A DNA stretch of 64,000 nt from Levilactobacillus cerevisiae (GTDB taxonomy: Bacteria > Bacillota > Bacilli > Lactobacillales > Lactobacillaceae): the NCBI RefSeq assembly GCF_003946245.1, contig NZ_RHNN01000011.1, positions 1 to 64,000 of the forward strand, written 5' to 3'. Every line of letters begins with the position of its first letter. Position 1 is the first letter of the stretch. A program made the position numbers and the translations under genes. This document shows positions 8,882-16,266 of the stretch, in pieces. The notes below the pieces were generated by a model that worked only from the letters and a program-made list of their open reading frames with translations, was not told the origin of the DNA and did not search any database.

Positions 8882-8897
8882 TGTTCCACGTGGAACA
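8882..8897. promoter_or_regulatory. parS: parS-like site 2
   Basis: TGTTCCACGTGGAACA is a perfect 16-bp palindrome with the canonical CACGTG core and two symmetric changes from the consensus. It abuts the rsgA stop codon. Confidence 0.75.
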
Positions 8898-8935
8898 GTG
8901 GGTGATGCGTGATTGTGATCGAATTTTAGAGATAC

Positions 8936-8972
8936 AAAAACCGCTCTACAATAGGATGTAGAACGGTTTTTT
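8936..8972. terminator. Bidirectional terminator after rsgA
   Basis: AAAAACCG-C-TCTACA pairs with TGTAGA-A-CGGTTTTT around a 6-nt loop, with T tracts on both strands. Confidence 0.85.
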
Positions 8973-8989
8973 GTGTTGGTTAAGCGGGA

Positions 8990-9148
8990 GGTTGGTTGAG
9001 ACAGGTCAATGGGGATACTGCCAGTTGCAATGGTACTTTTAATAAAGATGTGGAAGGCCTCATCTGGGGTTAACCCGATGCGGGTAAGGACAGCCTCGAA
9101 GGCCTTCTTCTCTTTGGTGGCTATTCTGAAATGGACTTCGCTAGTCAT
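8990..9148 (-). pseudogene. Orphan RelB/DinJ-type antitoxin fragment lacking its own stop
   Basis: From ATG 9148 (GAGGTGA ribosome binding site) the minus strand encodes MTSEVHFRIATKEKKAFEAV, then a GLTPDEAFHIFIKSTIATGSIPIDL stretch. This is the ribbon-helix-helix N-terminus and the IxxFxKxxxxxxxIP pattern of RelB/DinJ antitoxins. Within about 50 codons the similarity ends. The frame then runs with no stop through the terminator at 8936-8972 and on antisense to rsgA. No YafQ/RelE toxin follows. I read this as a 3'-eroded remnant. It still has a well-formed palindromic operator upstream (9163-9192), so it may be transcribed. Confidence 0.55.
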
Positions 9149-9162
9149 AGCAATCACCTCAG

Positions 9163-9192
9163 CCATTACGGGACCACGTGGGACCATAATGG
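9163..9192. promoter_or_regulatory. 30-bp dyad, likely autoregulatory operator of the antitoxin remnant
   Basis: CCATTA (9163-9168) and TAATGG (9187-9192) lie symmetrically around CCACGTGG (9174-9181), and GG/CC pairs in the spacers also match. Twelve of 15 positions pair about one centre, 15 bp upstream of the antitoxin ATG. Confidence 0.55.
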
Positions 9193-9408
9193 ACAAGCGT
9201 TTAGCAAAGGTTGGCATTGGTCTAATGGCTCTCTCGCACTGGTATCCGCCAATTGCCTATTTTAAGCGATTGACGAGGGATTGTAGGGACTCTTACGGTA
9301 TCCGTGACTTATTTGCGGAATCAGCTGTATCAAATCGAATGAGGAATGAAAAATCAGCAAGGATGTAGACTAGATTTTTGTGTCGGATAGTTCGTCCCAG
9401 CCCAACGA

Positions 9409-9930
9409 TCACCCCTCAGCGCGCCGGATCACATCGCGGCAAGCCCGCACCAACGCCTCGCCGTCTGGCATTGGCTGATGGAACAGCAAGTCCTTGCCCG
9501 GGTCGCGGGGCTTCACCTGGTTGACGCCGTATGCCACGCTATTGGCGGGAACGTCCTTGGTGATGATTGCGCCGGCTCCGATGACGGTGTTCTCGCCGAT
9601 AATGATGGGACCCAGCACCTTGGCACCGTCCGCAATCTTCACGTTGGCGCCAATCACGGGATTGCCCAGGTGCTCCCAGGCCTGCGTCCGGCGGTTAAAG
9701 GCCATGTTCGAGCCAATCGTCACGTTTTGAAAGATAATCACGTTGGCGCCGAGCTTGGATGCAATCACCGTACAGCCGCGGGCGTGGTGGGCGAAGCGGA
9801 CACTGGGGTCGATTTCAACACAATTGATTTCGCAGTTGTAGCGGGCCTCCAATTCTGTCGCGGCGGTTTGGCGTTCGGCGGCAGTGGGGGCAAAACAATT
9901 TTGGTGGTACAGGGTTTCGAATGCTGACAT
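9409..9930 (-). CDS. Left-handed beta-helix (hexapeptide) acetyltransferase, serine O-acetyltransferase-like
   Basis: 173 aa. Hexapeptide-repeat turns such as IGANVKIADGAKVLGPIIIGENTVIGAGAI and NVTIG show the LbH fold. The charged stretch CVEIDPSVRFAHHARGCTVIA resembles the active site of serine acetyltransferases, with histidines for catalysis. It probably transfers acetyl from acetyl-CoA to a hydroxyl; the acceptor is uncertain because no cysteine synthase is adjacent. The frame runs further upstream into the preceding gene, but ATG 9930 has AAAGGA at suitable distance. It lies 16 nt after the oxidoreductase gene, so the two form an operon. Confidence 0.75.
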   Translation of the reverse strand: MSAFETLYHQNCFAPTAAERQTAATELEARYNCEINCVEIDPSVRFAHHARGCTVIASKLGANVIIFQNVTIGSNMAFNRRTQAWEHLGNPVIGANVKIADGAKVLGPIIIGENTVIGAGAIITKDVPANSVAYGVNQVKPRDPGKDLLFHQPMPDGEALVRACRDVIRRAEG

Positions 9931-9946
9931 GGCAGTCAGTCCTTTC

Positions 9947-10843
9947 TTAGTCAAATGTGACCAGCACGCGGCCGCGACTGTGGTGGTCGCACGCGTAGTG
10001 TTGGGCGGCGATGGTGTCACGAACGGCAAAGGTCCGGTCAATGGGGGCATGGAGGTCGCCGGTAGCCAGGTCGCCGATAAATTGGCGGTAGTCCGCGGGG
10101 GTAAAGCTTTCGTGAACAAATTTGAGCGGCAACGTGGCCTGGGTCAGGGCAATTGAGACGATTTCATAATCAGTCAGGTGAGCGGTCAGCGTGTTCAGGA
10201 GGGGCTCGCTCCCGGCAATGTCGATGACTAACGTGTCAGTCGTGAGTGGCGGGAGGTCGGCCGCCGTGACGGCCGGGTAGTCGGGGCACTGGGCCTGAAA
10301 ATACGCCTGACTCGCCGGGGAGACAATGGGCCAAATGTGCTTGTCCTGGGGCTGTAACAGTTGCAGCAGGTAGAGGCCGATGACCGAATTGGCACCGGTC
10401 ACGACCACGTTGGTGGCGGTGCTGGCAGTAATTTCTCGTTGGAGAACGTGGGCCGTTCCGGGTCCTGCGGTCAGGGCGGCGGCACTGGTGTCAGTAACGG
10501 CCGCGGGCAGTGGGAAGATGAAGTCGGGGTTCTCGGATAGCAGGTAGGCGCTGTAGGAGCCGCTGGGCTGCATGACCAGTACGCGCTGGTGTAGTAACGC
10601 GGGATTCCGGTTAGCGCCAACCGCAACGACCTGGCCGGTACCACCGACGCCGATGATGCGGGGGAGCTGGGCGGCTTGTTCAGCCGTGGCGTGCGGATTG
10701 GCTTCCCGTTTCCAATCGGTTGGGACGACGGGTAGCACGTGCATTTTGATGAGCACCCCGTTGGGCGTCAGGGCGGGAACGGGGATGTCGGCAGTGGTGA
10801 GCGCGTCGATCCCGTTGAAACTAGTTTGCATGATTGCGAGCAT
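9947..10843 (-). CDS. Zinc-independent MDR-family alcohol dehydrogenase / quinone oxidoreductase-like protein
   Basis: 298 aa. The order is a GroES-like N-terminal domain (about 1-110; PNGVLIKMHVLPVVPTDWK) and a Rossmann NAD(P)H domain (VVVTGANSVIGLYLLQLL). The structural zinc cysteines are absent, as in quinone oxidoreductases. It probably reduces quinones or enones with NADPH. ATG 10843 has AAAAGGAG 8 nt ahead. The promoter region carries two dyads matching one in front of the neighbouring marR gene, so it is probably repressed by that MarR and induced by an electrophile or phenolic. Confidence 0.78.
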   Translation of the reverse strand: MLAIMQTSFNGIDALTTADIPVPALTPNGVLIKMHVLPVVPTDWKREANPHATAEQAAQLPRIIGVGGTGQVVAVGANRNPALLHQRVLVMQPSGSYSAYLLSENPDFIFPLPAAVTDTSAAALTAGPGTAHVLQREITASTATNVVVTGANSVIGLYLLQLLQPQDKHIWPIVSPASQAYFQAQCPDYPAVTAADLPPLTTDTLVIDIAGSEPLLNTLTAHLTDYEIVSIALTQATLPLKFVHESFTPADYRQFIGDLATGDLHAPIDRTFAVRDTIAAQHYACDHHSRGRVLVTFD

Positions 10844-10868
10844 TGAAAATCTCCTTTTGTGGTTGTTA

Positions 10869-10944
10869 TGTTTCTATGGAAACAATCATAGCACGTTTTG
10901 TTTCCTTGTCAACAAAAAAGACGGATTACGTCGTTATGGGCGCA
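10869..10944 (-). promoter_or_regulatory. Oxidoreductase promoter with two MarR operator sites
   Basis: Read on the minus strand there is TTGACA, a 16-bp spacer and TATGAT. TTGTTTCCTTGTCAACAA (10898-10915) overlaps the -35, and TGTTTCTATGGAAACA (10869-10884) lies at the start site. The first shares TTGTTTC-N4-TCAACAA with the dyad before marR at 11535-11552. Confidence 0.7.
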
Positions 10945-11028
10945 TCTGTCTAAAGATTTGTTATTTGGTTAAGCCCAAGAACGACTAAGGCGGACAGCCA
11001 GGTTACCAGTACTTGGCACGTGTGAACA

Positions 11029-11496
11029 CTACGATTCGATGGTCTTATCCCGCGAAATTTGCTGATCCAAAAACTGATTGTACGCGTTCAGAAAGGCCAA
11101 CGTCTGTTGGAGCTGTTCGGGGTCTGCCTGCTCAAAGACGGGGGCGTCACGCTGGTTGAACTGCTGGTGGAGACGAGCGTGGGTGGCGCGAACGGCCTCG
11201 CCCTTTGACGTTAAGCGGAAGTAAACTTCCTTTTGATTGTCCGGATTTTGGTAGCGGCTAATCAGGTCGCGAGTGATGAGGCGCCGGGTCATCTTGCTAA
11301 CAGCGCCCCGAGTCACGTACAGGCCGTTCGCAATCGCCGTGACGTTGGCGTCTTGGTGGCCGCCAATAAAGGCAATCGTGTGGACCTCTGCGGGTTTGAA
11401 ATCGGCCAATTGTTCGGCTAAGACCGCATGATCCAGCCAGTTGATTTTGTCCAAGAGGGTGCTGAGACTGTCGAGAAATGCTTGTTGCTGTTCCAT
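11029..11496 (-). CDS. MarR-family transcriptional regulator
   Basis: 155 aa with a winged helix-turn-helix (about 55-115). It includes the recognition stretch LYVTRGAVSKMTRRLITRDLISR and a wing region (NPDNQKEVYFRLTSKG), as in MarR/OhrR. It is a dimeric repressor released by a ligand or oxidant; no obvious sensing cysteine is visible. ATG 11496 has GGAGG 5 nt upstream and is better than the GTG at 11508. Matching operators before this gene and before the oxidoreductase indicate autoregulation and control of the downstream pair. Confidence 0.85.
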   Translation of the reverse strand: MEQQQAFLDSLSTLLDKINWLDHAVLAEQLADFKPAEVHTIAFIGGHQDANVTAIANGLYVTRGAVSKMTRRLITRDLISRYQNPDNQKEVYFRLTSKGEAVRATHARLHQQFNQRDAPVFEQADPEQLQQTLAFLNAYNQFLDQQISRDKTIES

Positions 11497-11534
11497 AGGG
11501 ACCTCCACGTGTTTTTTCTTAGCTTAGCAGATAA

Positions 11535-11552
11535 TTGTTTCTGCTTCAACAA
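11535..11552. promoter_or_regulatory. MarR autoregulatory operator
   Basis: TTGTTTCTGCTTCAACAA has the same outer 14 bases as TTGTTTCCTTGTCAACAA at 10898-10915; only the 4-base centre differs. It lies about 40 bp upstream of the marR start. Confidence 0.7.
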
Positions 11553-11556
11553 TCTG

Positions 11557-12240
11557 TCACGATTTCAAATAAGGTAGGAGGTTGGCCAACACGATTTGGA
11601 AACCGGCCGGCAACAGGTGGGCGCCATCAAAGGTCAATTCCGCCCGTAAGTCGCCGTGGTCGTCTGTCAGGCCGGCGTTCGCGTTAATGTAAGCTTCACC
11701 GTGTTTGGCGGCGAGGGCTTGAACCTGGGTATCGGCCGCAACCAGGGCAGCGTTGGACCGGTAGCGGTAGAGCTGGGTGTGCTCGCCTTTTTCCTCGCCA
11801 AAGTCAGCGGTCGTGTTCAGGGGATAGTACGCCATCAGGTAGACGGTGGTGGCGGGCAGTTGCGCGTGAATCTGCGTTAAAATTTGATCGTAGTTAGCCA
11901 GAAAGGTTGCGGTCGGCACGTTGAAGCCGATGTCGTTGGAGCCAATGTTGATGAAAATCTTGCTGGGCTGCAGGTCGAAAACGAGTGGGTCCATGTGGGC
12001 CAGCAGGTCGGCCGTGGTGGTGGCTCGCACGCCGCGGTTGTAAATGTGCTTGCTGAGGCCGAGGTCCTGTTCGGCCTGGAACTTTTCGATGGGGAAGATT
12101 TCCATCAGAGAGGAGCCGACAAAGAGAATTTGGCCGGGCGTGACGGTGCGATTCTGCTGGTCGTAGCTGGCCCGTAACTGGTCTTGAAAGTCGCGAATCC
12201 GGGGGTCTAAGTTGGTGAGTTGTTTTGTTTGGTCAGTCAT
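11557..12240 (-). CDS. SGNH/GDSL-family lipase/esterase
   Basis: 227 aa, cytosolic (no signal peptide). The SGNH blocks are present: block I FVGSSLMEIF (a GSS variant of GDS), block III NIGSNDIGF with the GxND motif, and block V FDGAHLLPAG with Asp and His of the catalytic triad. Expected to deacylate small esters or glycans. Start ATG 12240 has AAAAGGAGA upstream. It is transcribed away from a marR gene, and the shared intergenic region holds two dyads, so it is likely in that regulon. Confidence 0.85.
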   Translation of the reverse strand: MTDQTKQLTNLDPRIRDFQDQLRASYDQQNRTVTPGQILFVGSSLMEIFPIEKFQAEQDLGLSKHIYNRGVRATTTADLLAHMDPLVFDLQPSKIFINIGSNDIGFNVPTATFLANYDQILTQIHAQLPATTVYLMAYYPLNTTADFGEEKGEHTQLYRYRSNAALVAADTQVQALAAKHGEAYINANAGLTDDHGDLRAELTFDGAHLLPAGFQIVLANLLPYLKS

Positions 12241-12265
12241 GGTGAACGTCTCCTTTTACCGTATA

Positions 12266-12337
12266 GTTAGATTATCTAACAGTTAGGGAGTCTACACCTG
12301 AGGTAAAAAATTGTCAATCAGTTAGGTAAACTAACTG
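12266..12337. promoter_or_regulatory. Divergent promoter region with two MarR-type dyads
   Basis: GTTAGAT-T-ATCTAAC (12266-12280) and CAGTTAG-GTAAA-CTAACTG (12319-12337) are perfect inverted repeats sharing the GTTAG/CTAAC half-site. A minus-strand promoter (TTGACA, 17-bp spacer, TAGACT) for the GDSL gene lies between them. The second dyad would cover the plus-strand promoter of marR. Confidence 0.72.
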
Positions 12338-12382
12338 TATTTTCACCTAACACTTTGGTAAACTAAGACCGAGGTGATTCAA

Positions 12383-12814
12383 ATGACAACGACTAACGGT
12401 AGCGCCATCAGTACCCTGATTCGCGAAATTTTTGTGGCGGAACAGGCCCAGATTGCGGCGGGCCTGCACCGGCAGGAACCCGTCACTCCCCAGCAAGCGG
12501 TTGTGTTGCAGCTGATTGATCAGCGGCCAGGGTTGATTCAAAAGGATATCGTCGCGCTCATGCAGCGGCGGGCGGCCACGGTGTCGACCTTTTTGAAAAA
12601 GTTAGAGACGGCCGGTTACATTACCCGGCAGATTCCCGAGGACAATACGCGCAACAAGCAATTATTCTTAACGAACCGGGGACAGGCGGTGGTGGCCGCG
12701 TTTCAGACGACCCGCACTGACGTGTACCAGCGACTCGCGGCGAATTTGAGTGCGACCCAACAGGCGGAATTGGTGACGCTATTGACGACGGCGAAGGCCG
12801 GATTGGAGGACTAG
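12383..12814 (+). CDS. MarR-family transcriptional regulator
   Basis: 143 aa. The winged helix-turn-helix is clear: PGLIQKDIVALMQRRAATVSTFLKKLETAGYITRQ, then a wing with NTRNKQLFLTNRG. ATG 12383 is preferred over GTG 12374; GAGGTGA lies upstream. It ends 1 nt before the pepI ATG, so translation is probably coupled. It probably represses itself and pepI, and the divergent GDSL gene, through the GTTAG dyads at 12266-12337. Confidence 0.87.
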   Translation: MTTTNGSAISTLIREIFVAEQAQIAAGLHRQEPVTPQQAVVLQLIDQRPGLIQKDIVALMQRRAATVSTFLKKLETAGYITRQIPEDNTRNKQLFLTNRGQAVVAAFQTTRTDVYQRLAANLSATQQAELVTLLTTAKAGLED

Positions 12815-12815
12815 C

Positions 12816-13700
12816 ATGACTGTTCAAGAAGGCTTTATGCCATTTGGCAAGTATCAAACGTACTACCGGGTCGTGGGCGACCTAACTTCCGGGCAAACGC
12901 CGCTGCTCCTGCTGCACGGCGGGCCGGGTTCCACGCACAACTACTTTGAAGCTTTTGACGAGTTGACGGCACGGACCGGACGTCCCGTGGTGATGTACGA
13001 CCAATTGGGCTGTGGCCGGTCATCCATGCCGACCGATCCCAGTTTGTGGCGGGCGGAAACGTGGGTGGCGGAGCTCAAGGCTCTGCGTAACTATTTGGGA
13101 TTGACGCGCGTACACTTGCTGGGGCAATCCTGGGGTGGCATGCTGGCCATCATTTACCTGTGTGACCACCAACCGGCAGGAATCCAGAGTGTCATTTTGG
13201 CCAGCACACTGTCGTCCGCGAAACTTTGGCAACAGGAACAGGCGCGCATGATTCGCTTCATGGCACCCGCAGATCAGGCGGCGATTGCTCAGGCGGAGGC
13301 AAGTGGTGACTTCACGGCGCCGGCCTATTTGGCAGCCAATGACCGCTACATGTTGGCGCACGCGGCGGGGCCCGTGACAGCGGACTCCCCGAAGTTCTTG
13401 CGACGTGCCAAACGGCAGGGAACGGCGGCCTACAACGTGGCCTGGGGGCCGAACGAATATTTTCCCACGGGAACCCTCCAGGATTACGATTACACGGAAA
13501 AATTGGCGCGAATCACGGCACCGACGTTAGTGACTAGCGGGACCAATGATTTGAGCACGCCGCTGGTGGCGAAGACGATGGTCGACCACTTGCCCCATGC
13601 AGCGTGGACGCTGTTCGCCCACAGCCGACACATGGCGTTTATTGAGGAACCGGAAGCCTATTTGGACCGGTTGACGCAGTGGCTGGCGGCGCAGGATTAG
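12816..13700 (+). CDS. pepI: Proline iminopeptidase PepI (alpha/beta hydrolase)
   Basis: 294 aa, the usual length of lactobacillar PepI. It removes N-terminal proline from peptides in the cytosol. The oxyanion region LLLLHGGPGSTHNY, the MYDQLGCGRSS motif and the nucleophile elbow GQSWGG (Ser) are all present. The Asp (SGTNDLSTP) and His (HSRHMAF) of the triad follow in order. ATG 12816 has GGAGG 7 nt upstream. It forms an operon with the upstream marR gene. Confidence 0.88.
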   Translation: MTVQEGFMPFGKYQTYYRVVGDLTSGQTPLLLLHGGPGSTHNYFEAFDELTARTGRPVVMYDQLGCGRSSMPTDPSLWRAETWVAELKALRNYLGLTRVHLLGQSWGGMLAIIYLCDHQPAGIQSVILASTLSSAKLWQQEQARMIRFMAPADQAAIAQAEASGDFTAPAYLAANDRYMLAHAAGPVTADSPKFLRRAKRQGTAAYNVAWGPNEYFPTGTLQDYDYTEKLARITAPTLVTSGTNDLSTPLVAKTMVDHLPHAAWTLFAHSRHMAFIEEPEAYLDRLTQWLAAQD

Positions 13701-13711
13701 GGAACACTAGG

Positions 13712-13840
13712 TACTTTAGGCGCCGAAGCTCTTGACTTCCCCAGTAAGCAAACCGCTTGGGCAATGAGCTGAAGCTGAACTTTTCGCAAACCCTAACGGA
13801 TGCGATTGCTGCGAAGAAATTACCCAAAAATGCACGCTGA
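13712..13840 (+). pseudogene. Frameshifted C-terminal remnant of an unknown gene
   Basis: One frame reads GTLGAEALDFPSKQTAWAM and then hits stops. A shift of one base continues with ELKLNFSQTLTDAIAAKKLPKNAR and a stop. The joined text reads like the C-terminus of a cytosolic enzyme, but I cannot name the family. No start codon or ribosome binding site is visible. It is probably a decayed gene tail following pepI. Confidence 0.35.
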
Positions 13841-13856
13841 ACAAGGCATAATAAAG

Positions 13857-13890
13857 GCCCAGAAACGATGTGAAATCACCGTTTCTGGGC
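13857..13890. terminator. Bidirectional terminator between the remnant and the MFS gene
   Basis: GCCCAGAAACG (13857-13867) pairs with CGTTTCTGGGC (13880-13890). The minus strand continues CTTTATTAT. Confidence 0.8.
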
Positions 13891-13912
13891 TTATCTGTGT
13901 CATTATTTTTAA

Positions 13913-15145
13913 TTAGTTTTCGTTTACTTGACCCATCTTGCGCAGGCTTGGAATCGTCAACATGACCGTGAAACTGATAATGTAGAGCACGGACAGGAAG
14001 CCCATGACCACGGTCAACGTGTAGTGGTCCATCAAGAAGCCAATTACGACGGAGGAGAAGCCCCCGACAGCGCGACCGACGTTCACAATCACGTTGTTGG
14101 CTGTCGAGCGAATTTCAGTGGGGTAGAGGCGACTGATCACGGCGCCGTAGCCCCCAAACATCCCATTGGAGAAGAACCCAATGATGGCACCGGCGAGAAT
14201 CAACGTGACCTGGTTGAACGCGAGCGTGATACTGAAAACGGCCAGGGCGGAGGCTAAGAGGAAGATACCAAATGCCCGCCGGGGACCGAAGTAGTCGAGG
14301 ATGGAGCCAAACGTCATCATCCCAATACTCATGCCGACGATGGTCGCAATCATCCAAACGGAAGAGCCGGAAACCGTCAAGCCAAGCTTTTGTTGCATGA
14401 TGGCTGGCAGCCAGTTCATTAAACCAAAGTAGCCGGCGATTTGTACGATGACCATGACCATTAAGGCAACGGTTTGGTAAGCCAAGCGGGGTGTCTTGAA
14501 GAGGGCCCGAATTTGGACCGGCTTCTGTTGATCCTTTGGTTCTTGCTTGGCGGCTAAGAATTCATCACTCTCACGTAAATGCCGCCGAATGAAGTAGGTT
14601 AATGCCACGGGAACGAGGCCCAGGACGAAGAGTGCTTTCCAGCCCAGCGTGGGGATAATGAAGGCCGCTGCGACTGCGGCAAGGATGGCGCCCATTTGAC
14701 CGCCAATTGCCGCAATCGAGGTCATTTTGCCAATTTTGTTACGGTTGAAGCTCTCGGCAATCAGCGTGATGCCGACGCCATACTCCCCGCCGGCCCCAAT
14801 CCCAGCGAGAAAGCGGAAGAAATAAATCCAGTAAATGTTACTGGCGAAACCCATGGCAGCGGTCGCGAAGGCGAAGATGAAGATGGTGTGGGAGAAGACC
14901 CGCACCCGGCCGAAGCGGTCCGCTAAAATGCCAAATAAAATCCCACCCGCGAGCATCCCGAGATTGGTGATCGATGAAATCAAGCCAGCTTGTGCACCGC
15001 TGATATGTAGATCGGCAATGATTGATGAAAGCGCAAAGGATAAAAACATAACATCCATGTTCTCCAAGGCGAATCCGGCTGAAGTTGAAGCAATCGTCCA
15101 CTTCTGGTTGTTACTGAGCGCGTGGTTCTGCGTCGTGGTTTCCAT
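13913..15145 (-). CDS. MFS metabolite:H+ symporter (aromatic acid/sugar porter type)
   Basis: 410 aa with about 12 transmembrane segments. Loop 2-3 carries the MFS signature GILADRFGRVRVF, and the loop between segments 4 and 5 has RFLAGIGAGGEYGVG, typical of the metabolite:H+ symporter and sugar porter branches. A central cytosolic loop follows segment 6 (RRHLRESDEFLAAKQEPKDQ). Likely imports an organic acid or similar solute; substrate unknown. ATG 15145 with GGAGGAAC upstream is chosen over 15181. Nothing adjacent suggests a pathway. Confidence 0.82.
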   Translation of the reverse strand: METTTQNHALSNNQKWTIASTSAGFALENMDVMFLSFALSSIIADLHISGAQAGLISSITNLGMLAGGILFGILADRFGRVRVFSHTIFIFAFATAAMGFASNIYWIYFFRFLAGIGAGGEYGVGITLIAESFNRNKIGKMTSIAAIGGQMGAILAAVAAAFIIPTLGWKALFVLGLVPVALTYFIRRHLRESDEFLAAKQEPKDQQKPVQIRALFKTPRLAYQTVALMVMVIVQIAGYFGLMNWLPAIMQQKLGLTVSGSSVWMIATIVGMSIGMMTFGSILDYFGPRRAFGIFLLASALAVFSITLAFNQVTLILAGAIIGFFSNGMFGGYGAVISRLYPTEIRSTANNVIVNVGRAVGGFSSVVIGFLMDHYTLTVVMGFLSVLYIISFTVMLTIPSLRKMGQVNEN

Positions 15146-15250
15146 ATATTCAGTTCCTCCAAAATGAATGTTCACTGACATTCGTTATTTTTTCCGGTTA
15201 CCCGGACGTTGGCAATAGTATGACATGTTCAAAAGGAAAAAGCAACCGTT

Positions 15251-15280
15251 AATCCGGATATTAAATTAATTATACGGATT
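15251..15280. promoter_or_regulatory. Possible operator and -10 of the MFS symporter gene
   Basis: AATCCG (15251-15256) and CGGATT (15275-15280) form an inverted repeat. A perfect minus-strand -10 TATAAT (plus coordinates 15269-15274) lies inside it. The regulator is unknown. Confidence 0.45.
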
Positions 15281-15377
15281 CTACAATTATCGTCATATAT
15301 GGAAGAAGAATGAGACGGTCGCGAAACTTGGTCAAAATTTATTTTGCCAGGTAAACCGTCTAACCTAAAATTTAGGG

Positions 15378-15530
15378 TTGACGGTCGGCTAGTTATCCGC
15401 TAAACTCATTACAAATAAGCTTTAACTTAGCCCTGTGAGACTAAAAAGGTGAACGGTTCGTCCCCCTAGCAAACGCTGGCAGTGGACGCAAATCCGGCTA
15501 GCCCAACACAGGTGCTAGCCGGATTTTTTT
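15378..15530 (+). promoter_or_regulatory. PyrR-type attenuator of pyrFE
   Basis: A promoter TTGACG (15378-15383), 17-bp spacer, TAAACT (15401-15406) is followed at 15421 by TTTAACTTAGCCCTGTGAGA and then CTAAAAAGGTGAACGG. This matches the PyrR binding-loop pattern (AGUCCNGNGAGGCU, then AAGGU..ACGG). A strong terminator follows (ATCCGGCTAGC 15492-15502 with GCTAGCCGGAT 15514-15524, then Ts) 26 nt before pyrF. UMP-bound PyrR would favour termination. Confidence 0.88.
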
Positions 15531-15549
15531 CTGGAGAAAGGAACACCCC

Positions 15550-16266
15550 ATGCGACCAGTTATTGTGGCGTTAGACTTTGAAAATCAAACGGTAGTCGAA
15601 CATTTTTTGGACCAATTTCCGGCAACGGACCAGCTGACGGTGAAGGTCGGTATGGAATTGTTTTACGCAACCGGACCCAGCATTTTACGAACATTGCGAG
15701 ATCGAGGCCTGCGGATTTTTCTTGACTTGAAGCTGTACGATATTCCCCACACGGTCGAACAGGCCATGCGCCAACTGGGACGCCAGGGCGTGGCCATGGT
15801 TACGGTGCACGCGGCCGGTGGTGCCGCCATGTTAGCGGCGGCGCGACGTGGCTTGGACCAGGGTAGTCGTGAGGCGGGAGTTGCCCCGGCTAAGTTGCTG
15901 GCCATCACGCAACTGACCTCGACAACGGAAGCGCAAATGCAGGCCGAACAGCTAGTATCAGCCGATTTACCGGCAACCGTGGCCCATTTGGCCCAACTGG
16001 CTCAGGCAAACGGGGCGGACGGCGTGATTTCCTCGGCGTTAGAAGATCCGGCAATTCACGCGGCGACGTCTGCGGATTTTCTCTGTATCAATCCGGGCAT
16101 TCGCTTGGCCACTGATGCGGTGGATGACCAGAAGCGGGTGGTGACCCCAGCTCGGGCCGCGGCCCTCGGTAGTAACGGCTTAGTTGTCGGCCGGTCAATT
16201 ACCCGAGCGACGGATCCAGTAGCGGCGTATCAGACAGTCTTAACGGAATGGGAGCGCGGAAAATGA
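15550..16266 (+). CDS. pyrF: Orotidine-5'-phosphate decarboxylase
   Basis: 238 aa. Last step of UMP synthesis (OMP to UMP and CO2). The catalytic Asp-x-Lys-x-x-Asp motif is present in FLDLKLYDIPHT, the phosphate-binding loop appears as GLVVGRSITRA, and the length is normal. ATG 15550 has GGAGAAAGGA ahead. It is followed by pyrE with overlapping stop and start. Only these two pyr genes are here, although they carry their own PyrR attenuator. Confidence 0.95.
   Translation: MRPVIVALDFENQTVVEHFLDQFPATDQLTVKVGMELFYATGPSILRTLRDRGLRIFLDLKLYDIPHTVEQAMRQLGRQGVAMVTVHAAGGAAMLAAARRGLDQGSREAGVAPAKLLAITQLTSTTEAQMQAEQLVSADLPATVAHLAQLAQANGADGVISSALEDPAIHAATSADFLCINPGIRLATDAVDDQKRVVTPARAAALGSNGLVVGRSITRATDPVAAYQTVLTEWERGK

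Noticed and set aside
9009-9368. 119-codon plus-strand frame
   Set aside because: Antisense to the DinJ-like fragment and its operator; no ribosome binding site or recognisable domain.
10869-10884. TGTTTCTATGGAAACA as a seventh parS site
   Set aside because: The centre (TATG) differs from ACGT and it lies at the oxidoreductase start site next to matching MarR operators, so a MarR site is the better reading.
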